Shown here one piece after another: positions 1 to 9,258 of a DNA stretch of 64,000 nt. The DNA lies in NCBI GenBank assembly GCA_035511075.1, contig DATKFW010000136.1, forward strand, positions 75,400-139,399, written 5' to 3'. Origin of the DNA: DATAUD01 sp035511075 (GTDB lineage: Bacteria; Verrucomicrobiota; Verrucomicrobiia; Limisphaerales; Palsa-1400). The notes under the pieces were generated by a model. It worked only from the letters and a program-made list of their open reading frames with translations. It ran no database searches and was not told the DNA's origin. The stretch's first letter is position 1; each line of letters opens with the position of its first letter. The position numbers were made by a program, and so were the translations under genes.

Positions 1-404
1 GCGCCTGGAGTTGGCGATATCTCTTGCACGGGCGCGGGCGGCTCTGACTCGGTGGCCTTCCGTTGAACGCCAGCCTGTTTCTTTTTGCAATCGTCGCAGA
101 GTTCACCACCGGAAAGCTGGCACGGGCACGGTGAGCCGAAGGGATCATGGTTCTCTTCCATGCGCATGACCTGGTCGGCCATTTGGTCGGCCTCGCGCTC
201 CTCGGGGTCGCCCGGACTGCTGATGGCCAGCTTGGCTTGGATGGCGCCGGAGCGGAGCAATTCTTGCACGGCCTGATTCCCTGCCTGTTGCTGAAGTTGC
301 AGCATAGGATGCAATGCAGGGTCCGCGGGCGACGCTTCCGGCATGCGCCGATTCGGAAGGGCTAGGTGTCCGTTCTGTTTCTTGTTGTCCAGCAGGTGTT
401 CCAT
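1..404 (-). CDS. DUF4157-type eCIS effector paralogue, partial (3' end beyond window)
   Basis: Open reading frame starting with ATG at 404 (minus strand) and still open at the left edge, so only about 134 N-terminal residues are visible. The N-terminus aligns from its first residue with the complete DUF4157 protein at 420-1994: both begin ME, both carry LQQQAGNQAVQ followed by LLRSGAIQAKL, then a D/E-rich segment and a CPC...CDDC cysteine cluster. The DUF4157 metalloprotease-like core would lie just outside the window. It sits only 15 bp after the stop of its paralogue and is therefore probably the next gene of the same operon. The C-terminal payload cannot be judged. That it is a second eCIS effector is inferred from the shared N-terminus and location. 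Confidence 0.75.
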   Translation of the reverse strand, partial: MEHLLDNKKQNGHLALPNRRMPEASPADPALHPMLQLQQQAGNQAVQELLRSGAIQAKLAISSPGDPEEREADQMADQVMRMEENHDPFGSPCPCQLSGGELCDDCKKKQAGVQRKATESEPPAPVQEISPTPG

Positions 405-419
405 AACAGAATGCCTATG

Positions 420-1994
420 TCAAAGACCAAAATTTATAAAAACGTCGGGAATGGCTGGATGTGTCGGACCATCGAGCTTGTCAAAAAATCTCTTGACGCT
501 CGCTTTCAAGTCTTTGGCTGAGTCGTCCCATTTCTTGTCACTGTTGAGTCTATAACCTTTTGCATAATCTAAGTCGCATGCGTCTTTGTAAATCTTGTCG
601 GCGACCTTCCGTGAGTAAGCATCAGCGATCTCATCGTTGGTAATGGCCGAACCAAGCCCAAATGGACGTCCTGCAGTCTGTTTCGCAAATTTCTCCTCCA
701 CCAGGGTATCGATCGTGTTCGTTAAAAATGTAGCCGTCGTCTGCGCATCCATGACTGGACGCCCAATCGCCTGGCCTGCGATTCCGAGGAGCATGGTGAC
801 TCCCGTTTTGACTTGGTCTTCCTGCGCTTTGGCGGCCGGCAAGTTGGAGCGAAGGATCTGCAGATTTGAGCCTGTAACGGATACAGCCGAAACACCGAGA
901 CTAGCGAGTGCCCGGTCAATTTTTAAACGAACGTGAATAAGCTCATGCAGCAGCGCCTCCGCGGCCATATAATTCATCCGTTCCTGCAACTCAGGATGGG
1001 CAGATAGTTCTTCCGAAGAACTGAGCAGATACTTGTTTATGGCGATTTGGATTTCATGAATTGTGCCCTGTTTCGGACCAGGAATTGGTCGCAAAGTTTC
1101 CGCCTGAGTTTGACCACGTGTGGTTCCTGTCGTACCCAAAGGCGCCTTGAACTGAACTTTCAAAACCCATGTGTTTGCTGCTCCGCCGGCCATAATGGGT
1201 CCCACGGCAGTCGCCGCTTTGTTGTCGAGCGCATTCGCGGCGATGAGTTGAAAAAGCTCGTGATTGGGTGTGGGGTCATTGCTTTGTACAAGGTTTTTGA
1301 CTTTGGCTGGCTGCGGATCAGCGGTTCCGTCACTCGGTGCCCTACGCACAATCCCAAGCGCCGATGGCTGCACGACGTGCGCCAACTCGTGAGCGAGCAG
1401 ACGCCTGCCCCTGGTCGAATCCGGCGAATATTGGCCTGAACCGAAAACGACATCCTTGCCCGCCGTGTAGGCCTGCGCGTTAATGGCGCGGGCCGATCGT
1501 GCCGCTTCGCTTCCCGTGTGGACTCGCACGTCGCTCAAATCCTGGCCCAAGCGCGCCTCGAAGAACGCCCGCGTCGCTTTGTCAAGCGGTCGTCCGGGGG
1601 AATGCAGCACGTCGCCCACAATGCCCGGCACGTCTGCGGTCTCGGCCGCTCCGTCCGCCGCGCGGTGAACGGCGCGTTGCTTTTGTTTGCACTCATCGCA
1701 CATCTCGCCGCCTGATGCCGTGCAGGAGCAGGGCGCTTCGTTCTCGGAGGCGCGCATGACACGATCGGCGGTTTGTTCCGCCTCCGTTTCCGCGGGGTCA
1801 CTCGGATTGCTTACCTCCAATTTGGCTTGGATGGCGCCGGAGCGGAGCAACCCCTGGACGGCCTGGTTGCCCGCCTGCTGTTGAAGTTCCTCGACCGGAT
1901 GCATCGACGGTTCTGCGGACGACGCCTCGCGGCGCCGCAAAATCCCGCCGGCCTCCTGACCTTCTTGCTTCGATTTGTTCAGTTCGTACTCCAA
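420..1994 (-). CDS. DUF4157 domain protein, putative eCIS-loaded effector with two HExxH motifs
   Basis: 524 aa. Residues about 30-60 carry a Q-rich helix (LQQQAGNQAVQGLL). Residues 89-102 hold a C-x-C...C-x2-C cluster that could bind metal. Residues about 130-210 form a DUF4157 domain ending in AHELAHVVQ (HELAH at 202-206). DUF4157 is known to be strongly associated with eCIS cargo. The rest is not a recognised toxin family, but it carries a second zincin-like motif, LLHELIHVRLKID (HELIH at 350-354), preceded by a helical stretch. The start is TTG at 1994; it is preferred because the partial paralogue at 1-404 aligns from this residue and a GGAG lies about 8 nt upstream. It follows the ATPase gene by 29 bp. 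Inference: a particle-delivered metallopeptidase; substrate unknown. The third zinc ligand could not be identified. Confidence 0.8.
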   Translation of the reverse strand: MEYELNKSKQEGQEAGGILRRREASSAEPSMHPVEELQQQAGNQAVQGLLRSGAIQAKLEVSNPSDPAETEAEQTADRVMRASENEAPCSCTASGGEMCDECKQKQRAVHRAADGAAETADVPGIVGDVLHSPGRPLDKATRAFFEARLGQDLSDVRVHTGSEAARSARAINAQAYTAGKDVVFGSGQYSPDSTRGRRLLAHELAHVVQPSALGIVRRAPSDGTADPQPAKVKNLVQSNDPTPNHELFQLIAANALDNKAATAVGPIMAGGAANTWVLKVQFKAPLGTTGTTRGQTQAETLRPIPGPKQGTIHEIQIAINKYLLSSSEELSAHPELQERMNYMAAEALLHELIHVRLKIDRALASLGVSAVSVTGSNLQILRSNLPAAKAQEDQVKTGVTMLLGIAGQAIGRPVMDAQTTATFLTNTIDTLVEEKFAKQTAGRPFGLGSAITNDEIADAYSRKVADKIYKDACDLDYAKGYRLNSDKKWDDSAKDLKASVKRFFDKLDGPTHPAIPDVFINFGL

Positions 1995-2023
1995 CGAATG
2001 TTCTCCGTGGAAAGCCCTCCTGG

Positions 2024-4279
2024 CTAATCCTGCGTCCGCGTCAAATCGTAGTATTCGCGAAACTCCGTGCGCGACGGCATCCGGCCGAGCTTTTGCAACT
2101 CCCGCGACGTGGCCCGGATGAAGTGTTCCATGCGAATTGCGCCGCCTTCCGCGGCGGCGAGGAAGGCGGCGGCGAGCGCGACGTTGCGAATGTTTCCGCC
2201 GGCCAACTCGAATTGCCGCGCCAAAAACGCAAAATTCACGTCACCCGCCAGCGGCGCGTCCACCGGGATCAACGTCTTCCAGATGCGCTCGCGATGCGGC
2301 GCGTCCGGGAAGGCAAATTCAATGATGAAATGCATCCGGCGCGTGAAGGCATCATCCATGTTTTTTCGGAAGTTGGTCGCCAGGATCACGATGCCCTCGT
2401 ATTCCTCCATTTTTTGCAACAGGTAACCAACCTCGATATTGGCGTAGCGGTCGTGCGCATCCTTGACTTCGGACCGCTTGCCAAAGAGCGCGTCGGCTTC
2501 GTCAAAAAATAAACTCGCGTTGGACGATTGGGCTTCGCGGAAGATTTGGCTCAGTTGCTTTTCGGTCTCGCCGATGTATTTGCTCACGACGGTGGACAGA
2601 TCGATTTTATACAGGTCCAGGCCAAGTTCCTGCGCCAGAATACTGGCCGCCATGGTCTTGCCGGTCCCGCTGGAACCATGAAAGAGAACATTCAATCCCT
2701 TGCCCAGCGACAATCGGCGATCGAATCCCCAGGTGGAATAGACCAGATGCCGATGTTTCTCGGTGGCGCAGACTTCGCGCAGTTGCTGGATGGCGCGCGG
2801 CGGAAGCACCAGATCGCTCCACCGGCAGGTGGGGCTGACTTTCTGCGCGAGGCGCCGCAAACTCTGGTTGGATTGCGCGCGCGCGGCGGATTCCAGATCC
2901 GTCATTGCAAGGGCGCATCCCGGAACGCCCCGCAGCAGGGCGCGATCTTTGGCATGCCTGCACGCGGACTGTATTTCGCCGCCAGTCAAAACGAATTTTC
3001 CGGCCAGCGCGGCCATGTCCAGGTCCGTCGTCCTGCCGCCATTGGCGGCCGCGACAGCTTCGTCCCAAACGCGAATCCGGGCCGCGACGGACGGAACGGG
3101 GAACTCAAACGCCAGGCTCCGGCAAGCCATCGCCGGACTAGCGGCGGAATGCGGAGATTCGCTCCCGAGAGAAACAAGGAAGCGGGACGAATTCCAACTC
3201 GAAGGAAATACGATAAGTGGCTGGCGGTGGGCTGGGTCCTGGCCGGGAAGGGATTCCCCAAGAGTCAAGTGAAGATTGGCCCCCTGAAGCAATGCCTCCC
3301 GGCCCAGCAAGGTAAGCGCGGCTGAGAGGGAGAGGCCGGCGGCCCCGATTTGCCCGAGATCGGCGCACAGAAGCTGGCGGCCCATTTCGGCGGCAAGGGC
3401 GATGGCAGCGGAGCGCTTTCCGGCGCCTTTGGGGCCGTGGAACAGGAGCGCGCCGCCGTCTCCGGCGAAGGCGCCGGCGGCATTTCTCAATTCGTCCAAT
3501 AACTCCTTTGGCAAATGGAGATCGGACAAGCTCCCGGTGGATGTCAGTTTGGTCGTGAAAGGCCGAAGCCGGTGATCCAGACCCGTCCGGTCAAGCAGAA
3601 AATCAACGATCCTTTCCTCCGCCTTCAGAGGTCGCGCAAGGAACGACGCCTCCCGGTCCGGCGTGTTCTCGGCCAGGCGGAGCAGCGGCGCGCCCAGGAG
3701 CGTTTCGGTGGTAGAAAAGATCCCCCGATGCTCCAGGAATTCCGCAGGCGAATCGCAGAGCAGTCGCAGCACTAAGTCCGGGGTGGGCCGTTTCCGGGTG
3801 ACATCGTTCTGCGCGTAAGAGCAAAGCGTTTCGAAGCCAAGATCGACTTCGATTGCCACGCACAGAAGCAACCCATCCCGCTCGAACGCCGAGAGCGGGA
3901 AAATCCCCTCCAGTCGCGACAGCGGCAGAGAAATGCCGGACGCCGCGCTGGCTGCGGTTCTGGCCTTGATTTCCTGCCCTAATGCCCGCGCCCGCTGGCT
4001 GAGTTGCGACATCGCGGGGGGGAAGTTTGGGTCTGCCTTGACTTGCTTCGCATAGCGTTCGCCCAGGACGGCATCGACTTGTTCATCCGAGACATAGAGA
4101 CCGCGGAATTGGTCTTCGTTCAGAAGGCCGGACGCGCGCAAACGCAGCACTTCGCGGTGGAGCAACAGGCGAAGGCGGCTCAGTTCCGCCAGCAGATGTT
4201 CGGCGCCATTGGCAAACGCCTGCGCCGCCCGCCGGGCCGCGGGGCTGCTTTCGACTATGTCACAGGCGGAAGAAGACAT
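2024..4279 (-). CDS. AAA+ ATPase of eCIS (Afp15-like)
   Basis: 751 aa, two AAA modules. The second is canonical: Walker A HGSSGTGKT near residue 535, Walker B LFFDEADALFG near 590, and a downstream arginine-rich FTRRMHFIIEF segment typical of the FtsH/CDC48-like ATPases found in nearly all eCIS loci. The first module (near residue 283) has HGPKGAGKRS, a P-loop whose last Thr/Ser is displaced by Arg, and no clear DE Walker B, so it is probably inactive for hydrolysis. The N-terminal 250 residues are helical. eCIS ATPases are needed for particle assembly, though their exact role is unsettled. The first codons overlap the 3' end of the upstream gene by 25 bp, which implies translational coupling. 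Confidence 0.9.
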   Translation of the reverse strand: MSSSACDIVESSPAARRAAQAFANGAEHLLAELSRLRLLLHREVLRLRASGLLNEDQFRGLYVSDEQVDAVLGERYAKQVKADPNFPPAMSQLSQRARALGQEIKARTAASAASGISLPLSRLEGIFPLSAFERDGLLLCVAIEVDLGFETLCSYAQNDVTRKRPTPDLVLRLLCDSPAEFLEHRGIFSTTETLLGAPLLRLAENTPDREASFLARPLKAEERIVDFLLDRTGLDHRLRPFTTKLTSTGSLSDLHLPKELLDELRNAAGAFAGDGGALLFHGPKGAGKRSAAIALAAEMGRQLLCADLGQIGAAGLSLSAALTLLGREALLQGANLHLTLGESLPGQDPAHRQPLIVFPSSWNSSRFLVSLGSESPHSAASPAMACRSLAFEFPVPSVAARIRVWDEAVAAANGGRTTDLDMAALAGKFVLTGGEIQSACRHAKDRALLRGVPGCALAMTDLESAARAQSNQSLRRLAQKVSPTCRWSDLVLPPRAIQQLREVCATEKHRHLVYSTWGFDRRLSLGKGLNVLFHGSSGTGKTMAASILAQELGLDLYKIDLSTVVSKYIGETEKQLSQIFREAQSSNASLFFDEADALFGKRSEVKDAHDRYANIEVGYLLQKMEEYEGIVILATNFRKNMDDAFTRRMHFIIEFAFPDAPHRERIWKTLIPVDAPLAGDVNFAFLARQFELAGGNIRNVALAAAFLAAAEGGAIRMEHFIRATSRELQKLGRMPSRTEFREYYDLTRTQD

Positions 4280-6321
4280 ACTTGCCTCCCGTCAAGCCAC
4301 GGCAACGCAAAGGTTTGGTCCCACGCTCCGGACAGGCGGAGCACGATTGAGAGAGGACACTGCGGGAGGCGCACTTCGATGAGTTCGCTGGTCGTCCGCA
4401 CCGTGCTCACACCCGCGAGAAAGTTTTGATAAAGATGTTCCGCGCTGCTGGACGCGAAACCCGGCAGTCGTCCGGCAAAGTGGCGCACAGCCGCCCGCGC
4501 CGCCAGCGACCAGGTCAAATCCAGGGCCGCATCGATCAGAGTTTCCCCCCCAGGGCCGCGCAGCGTGAAGTAGGCGAGATCGGGCGCCGCCGGTCTTGAA
4601 GCGCGGGCAAGTTGTTCGGGCCTGGCGGAAAATTCCCCGGCCACGGCCTCCCAAGAAAACGTGTTGGCGGATTCAAACGAAAGCACGCGGGCGGCCCGCC
4701 GCGACAGAATCGCGGAATCTTTCAGCGCGCTCAAACGCCCGGCCAACAATAGGATTTCCGGCTCATTTCCAGTCGCCTGCGAAACAAGGGTCATGCCCGC
4801 TTCGAGGACCTCGCCCAGTGCCGGATCGCCGCCGGGCATTTCCGCCAGAAAGACCCATTGGTCTTGCAACAAATCCCGCAGCAGCAAAACTTCATCAGAG
4901 GTACCTGGAAGTGAAACCGCTTCCGCAAGCAGACACCGGCCTTCGCATCGGCTCTTGGCGGCGAGGTTGCGGGTCAGGGCCGACTGGGTTCGCTCAAGAT
5001 TCGACTTGCCTGCGTTGAGCGCCTGCGCGGCGGCGAAAAAATCTGCGCCCTGGAAACCGGAAAAAAAACGCAGCGCCGCGTCGTTCATCGTTTCGCTGGA
5101 GCGAAGCCGTCCGAGGCACTTCATCGCCATCATCTGCCGAAAAACGCCCGCGGTCGTCCTCGTCTCATCACCGGGCGCCATCGCGCCGGCAACAATGTCA
5201 TGGACATTCAGTTCGAGAAACGACGGGCCAAGAAGAAAAATGCCGCCGCACGCGGTGAGGAGGGGTTCGCCGTGGGACACCGTCCTGGCGCGCGCCGCTT
5301 CATTCTGAAATTGGTCACTGAGCACCACTCCCGCAGCTTGCATTCCCCATTCCGCGTCGCCGGCCATTGTCCGCGAGAAAAACTCCAGGGCCGCCCGCGG
5401 ATCCGAGGCGCCCGCCCGCGTGGCGAGATCAACCGCGCCGGCCAGGTCCTGCCTTGCTAGCGCGGCAATGATGCCATCCAGCGCCGCCGGTGAAAGAACC
5501 GCCCCCAGCACCTGGCGAAGTTCAAGCAAACCGTCCAACGCAATCTTCACCGATGCCAACGTCTCGGCGCCTGGAAAGCGCATTGCCGCCCGCGCCAACA
5601 ACCGCAGCGAATCCCGATAGCGACCGGCGGTCTCTCTGGCCGGACACAACGGTCCTTCATTCCACAACTCCAGTAAGCGTCCGACCCACAAATTCTCATC
5701 GGCCGCGTTCGCGCCAGCGGCGTCTTTAAAGACGGTTTGATAAATCTTCCGAGCGTCGCCTTCCGTCACCACGCTGACGATCCCCTCCAGCCGTTGCGCC
5801 GAGGCCAAACGCAGAACCACGGCCGCCGCCTCCCCGGGTTCGCGAACGAACGTTTCGCCCAAAGTCTGGCTCAGTGAGAGGCTGCGCAGCGATTCAAATT
5901 CCTCGTAATACCATTTCCCCCATGCCTGTCCGGCCGCAAGGTCGAGGATGAACTGGGCCAGATACGCGATGCGGTTTTCAAAGCAAAGTATGGACTCGCT
6001 TTGCTCTCCCCCCCGGGCGACGGCGGCGATGCGCCAAGCCAGATCTTCAGCCCAGTTCCTGGCAATAAGTTCGTCCGACTGAAGGGACATCTCGACGGAG
6101 AAATCCGTCTGGAGTTCACGAATGCGCCAGACCGAAGGATCGTCGGGATTCAGGAAACCGGCCAGCGAGGCTCCGCAGTATCCCGGCAGCCGCTCGGTCA
6201 CACAACGATCAAGCCGTTGGCGCAGGTCTTCCGGGCGCGGATGCCCTGGTGGAACGAAGTAACTGTTGTTCCATCGGCATACGGTGATGTGCGCCTCGGC
6301 ACTGGTTGCGGCCTGGCTCAC
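4255..6321 (-). CDS. Large helical eCIS protein, tape-measure candidate (Afp14 position)
   Basis: 688 aa, mostly predicted helical and rich in Ala/Leu, with no enzymatic motif. The N-terminal 150 residues include VWRIRELQTDFSVEM and later GKWYYEEFESLRSLSL. That arrangement (a 'W/LRIxxLxxDxxV' strand, helices, then a W-Y-rich segment) resembles the N-terminus of proteins annotated as contractile injection system tape measure proteins. Its position immediately before the AAA+ ATPase matches Afp14 in the Afp/PVC gene order. If it measures tube length, about 690 residues would suit a roughly 100 nm tube by the usual 1.5 angstrom per residue rule (inference). Overlaps the small coiled-coil gene upstream by 4 bp. 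The alternative is an assembly chaperone or cap specific to this eCIS lineage. Confidence 0.55.
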   Translation of the reverse strand: MSQAATSAEAHITVCRWNNSYFVPPGHPRPEDLRQRLDRCVTERLPGYCGASLAGFLNPDDPSVWRIRELQTDFSVEMSLQSDELIARNWAEDLAWRIAAVARGGEQSESILCFENRIAYLAQFILDLAAGQAWGKWYYEEFESLRSLSLSQTLGETFVREPGEAAAVVLRLASAQRLEGIVSVVTEGDARKIYQTVFKDAAGANAADENLWVGRLLELWNEGPLCPARETAGRYRDSLRLLARAAMRFPGAETLASVKIALDGLLELRQVLGAVLSPAALDGIIAALARQDLAGAVDLATRAGASDPRAALEFFSRTMAGDAEWGMQAAGVVLSDQFQNEAARARTVSHGEPLLTACGGIFLLGPSFLELNVHDIVAGAMAPGDETRTTAGVFRQMMAMKCLGRLRSSETMNDAALRFFSGFQGADFFAAAQALNAGKSNLERTQSALTRNLAAKSRCEGRCLLAEAVSLPGTSDEVLLLRDLLQDQWVFLAEMPGGDPALGEVLEAGMTLVSQATGNEPEILLLAGRLSALKDSAILSRRAARVLSFESANTFSWEAVAGEFSARPEQLARASRPAAPDLAYFTLRGPGGETLIDAALDLTWSLAARAAVRHFAGRLPGFASSSAEHLYQNFLAGVSTVRTTSELIEVRLPQCPLSIVLRLSGAWDQTFALPWLDGRQVCLLPPVT

Positions 6322-6512
6322 GCGCTGGCGGCGACCCGCTCCTCTTCCGTTGCGTGAGGGCCGTTCTGCGCGATCAACTCTTCGAGCACGCGGATGGCGC
6401 CGCTGATGCGCAGCATCGTGTCGCGCACCTCCTGGCGCTCGCGGTCGAGCAACTCAAGCCGCTGCCGCCCTTTGTTTAATTCAAGCCGAAGTTGAGCCAA
6501 TTTTTCGTTCAT
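6318..6512 (-). CDS. Small coiled-coil protein of the eCIS operon
   Basis: 64 aa, almost wholly a charged amphipathic helix (LAQLRLELNKGRQRLELLDRE, then a second heptad-like run up to VLEELIAQ). No known family is recognised. It has a 4-bp ATGA overlap with the downstream tape-measure candidate and lies 27 bp after the fibre gene, so it is clearly translated as part of the operon. It is probably a chaperone, adaptor or structural coiled coil for one of its two large neighbours; this is inference from position. Confidence 0.7.
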   Translation of the reverse strand: MNEKLAQLRLELNKGRQRLELLDRERQEVRDTMLRISGAIRVLEELIAQNGPHATEEERVAASA

Positions 6513-6539
6513 ATTCTTGCTTTCTCTAAATCCAAGTCA

Positions 6540-9200
6540 CTATTGATGGACCACAAATACGGGGATTGTGCCCTTGCCTTTGTCAAGCGCTCCCATGGCC
6601 TTGCCGATGACTGTGCCCAAGCTGCTCCGCGCTCTTGATTCCACTCTCTGCGCGTAGCCCAGGCTGGGACTGGTCGTGAGAAGGTCGCCGGGTTTGATTG
6701 GGCCGATATCCGCATCCACCTTGCAATAGGCATAGGCCCCCAGCGTCACCATTAATCCAACCTGGACGTCGCCCAATTGCGCCTGCTTGAGATAGGGGAT
6801 CTGGGCCGCGCTAACCCCAGGTTGATCCACGATCCCGCAAACACCAGGCTCATGCGCCTGGTCAGTACGCTGAACCTCAACCAGCGGGATCTGATTGTTC
6901 AGGCCATGATATTGCGATGCGGGTTTTGACTGCAAGACCACTACGTCCCCGCGCTCGAGCTTTTCCCCGTTGCGGTTGACGAAATGCTCCGTAACGTACC
7001 CTGTCTTGCCCGCCGTCGGATTTAGATAGCCAGTGACAGTAAGATAAGGGACTGTTTCGAGACCGATATTGATAGTGCCACCGGTAAGCTGCACGCCCCC
7101 CACAGTCACAGTTCCGCCCGCATTGATCGAGCCGTTCACGTCGAGTGTGGATTGGGGGCTGGTGTTTTCGATGCCAACCATTCCGTTGGAGATGGTCAGC
7201 GTGTCATCGGTGCCAGAGCCGATCATCAGGCGGTTGGTTCCTCCCGCCGCGCGGATGCGCCCGTCGCCCGCCCCGGCGCCACCCAAGGCAACTCCGAACT
7301 TCATCCGATAGGTATCATTCCCAATCTTGAAGTCTCCTTCGGTGCCCGTTAAATCCCACTGGCCGCCCGAAATTTGAAGTTGAGCATCAGGGCCGCTGGT
7401 TCCAATCCCGACCAGGCCATTGCTGGTAATGCTCATTTGGTTTGTCGAGCCGGTGTAAAAATCCAAACCGTGTTGATTGCCGCCAGCCGTGCGCTTCGAG
7501 GCGATTCCTTCGCCACTGGTGCTGCCGAAGCTGAGCCAAGGCCCTTGTTGGTTATATTGGAGGGATCCATTGTTCGCGTCCTTCTGATCGATATTGAGTC
7601 CGCCATTGACGCTCAGATTCTGTTGCGGGGTCGTGGTTCCAATCCCAACCAGGCCGTTTTGGGTAATGCTCATCCGTGCCGCGTAGTTAGTGTAAAAATC
7701 CAAGCCGAATGTATTCCCGGCGCCCTGGCGCTGTGAAGCAATGCCTTCACCGCATTGATTTCCGTTATTGAGTCCAAAGGTCAGGCTTGGCCCTGGGCTG
7801 ACGCTTCCGCCATTCTGGTTGCCACGATCAATATTTAGGGAGCCGTTCATCCACAAATCGCCCGTGGCGTCCAGTTGCATGACTAAACTGCCTCCTGTCC
7901 CCGGGGCATCTTGAGTGGTGCTGTAGGAGCCGCCCACAAACCAGTCAAAATTTGCCTGCGAGCGGAAAAAGAGCGTGTTGGCCTGTATGCCAAGACCATA
8001 GTTCATGCCGGTGCCGAAATTGAGCGGACCCGCGTAAATGTCCACGCTTCCATCCGCGCACACATCCATCACCGGGGTGTCGCTGCTTCCGTCAGCCGAT
8101 CCATAACCAATCGTCAGCCGCTGCGGCGTGGTCTTGTACTTGGTGCCGTCGCCGATGTGGATATGCAAGTCGGCCCCGCCTGTGGCATGGCTGACGCGCC
8201 GAATCCAGAGCGCGGTGTCGCCATCCTGGCCGCCGGAGTTTTTGAAGTTGAGATGCCAGTGTTCGTAGATCCACGCGCCATGCAGCGCTCTGATCACTCG
8301 GTCCACCTTCAACGAGCCCAAGACTTCCACACGGACGCCGTGGTAATGCGCGTCCGTTGGGTCTGACGGCAACGGATAAGGCGCAAAACGGTCCTGAATG
8401 GTCAAGGAACCAGTCGGGGCATAAACGGTCGCCGAAACATTTCCCGCATATTGCCTGCCGGACTTGGCCAATTTGGGGGCCGTCGTCAAAAAGACCTGAT
8501 TATACGGGTCCCACTGCACCTGACCCAGCGGAATCAGCCAATTCACGGTCGTGTCGTCCGTGGCGAACTCCTGGTACGGGATCGAGCCATCGTAAGGCAG
8601 CACGATGGAATTCGGACCCAGCGTTGGAGTCGTCGTGCTGGAAGAAGTTGACGATGAAGCCAGCGTTGAAGGCTCGGGCGGCGGCGTGAGGTCGGTGCCG
8701 TCCACCACCAGCGGATCGTTGGGCGGCGGCGAGGGTGTGGCCGACGTCGTCACGACCAGTTGGAAACTTTCCTGTATGCGCCCGTAAGGATTGGCGGTGT
8801 TCTGGCTGGTGCAGGCGTCCGTGGAGGGTTGCAGGAATTGTTGCTGATAAGCAATCCACACGTAGATCGGTTGCGGCTGAGCTTGCGGGCTGGGATTATA
8901 ATAGGCCGCCAATAAACTCGTCTGCAGTTGCGTTTCGCTAAACATGACTATCTCCCGGCCAAATCCATCCACCGCCATGCCGGGTTGAATGTAAACATCG
9001 ACGGGCGCCGGGGAGCCGGACGCTCCGCTGGCGGCGACTTGCACCAGATCCAGGCCCGTGACAATGCCCCAGGTGTGCTGGCCAATGTTGTGGCGCCGCC
9101 GCATGTCGCGGAGATACTCCTGCTCGGCCGCGAAATCCACCGCGCCAAGGTACTCGCCCTCGTAATAATTGAGCCGTTCGATGTCAGTGATATTGGCCAT
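6540..9200 (-). CDS. eCIS fibre-like protein 3 (shared N-terminal module, beta repeats)
   Basis: 886 aa. The N-terminal 110 residues carry the module shared with the next two upstream proteins: NYYEGEYLGAVDFAAEQEY, then RRRHNIGQHTWGIVTGL and PGMAVDGFGREIV. Residues about 150-200 are Pro/Ser/Thr-rich linker. Residues about 460-610 contain two copies of a fibre repeat with GEGIAS-R, GLDFYT and MSIT-NGLVGIGT motifs, as seen in phage tail fibres. The C-terminus (about 740-886) has ERGDVVVL...GDLLTTSPSLGYA...GTVIGKAM and ends PVFVVHQ, a fold common at the ends of fibre or autoprocessed surface proteins. Inference: a baseplate-attached fibre that recognises the target. The start at 9200 has only a weak ribosome site but fits the paralogues' alignment. 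Confidence 0.75.
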   Translation of the reverse strand: MANITDIERLNYYEGEYLGAVDFAAEQEYLRDMRRRHNIGQHTWGIVTGLDLVQVAASGASGSPAPVDVYIQPGMAVDGFGREIVMFSETQLQTSLLAAYYNPSPQAQPQPIYVWIAYQQQFLQPSTDACTSQNTANPYGRIQESFQLVVTTSATPSPPPNDPLVVDGTDLTPPPEPSTLASSSTSSSTTTPTLGPNSIVLPYDGSIPYQEFATDDTTVNWLIPLGQVQWDPYNQVFLTTAPKLAKSGRQYAGNVSATVYAPTGSLTIQDRFAPYPLPSDPTDAHYHGVRVEVLGSLKVDRVIRALHGAWIYEHWHLNFKNSGGQDGDTALWIRRVSHATGGADLHIHIGDGTKYKTTPQRLTIGYGSADGSSDTPVMDVCADGSVDIYAGPLNFGTGMNYGLGIQANTLFFRSQANFDWFVGGSYSTTQDAPGTGGSLVMQLDATGDLWMNGSLNIDRGNQNGGSVSPGPSLTFGLNNGNQCGEGIASQRQGAGNTFGLDFYTNYAARMSITQNGLVGIGTTTPQQNLSVNGGLNIDQKDANNGSLQYNQQGPWLSFGSTSGEGIASKRTAGGNQHGLDFYTGSTNQMSITSNGLVGIGTSGPDAQLQISGGQWDLTGTEGDFKIGNDTYRMKFGVALGGAGAGDGRIRAAGGTNRLMIGSGTDDTLTISNGMVGIENTSPQSTLDVNGSINAGGTVTVGGVQLTGGTINIGLETVPYLTVTGYLNPTAGKTGYVTEHFVNRNGEKLERGDVVVLQSKPASQYHGLNNQIPLVEVQRTDQAHEPGVCGIVDQPGVSAAQIPYLKQAQLGDVQVGLMVTLGAYAYCKVDADIGPIKPGDLLTTSPSLGYAQRVESRARSSLGTVIGKAMGALDKGKGTIPVFVVHQ

Positions 9201-9258
9201 GGTCGCTCATTTTTGACTGTTTTTCTTGATGTTCCCGGCCCTTCAGGCCCGGCAACGT

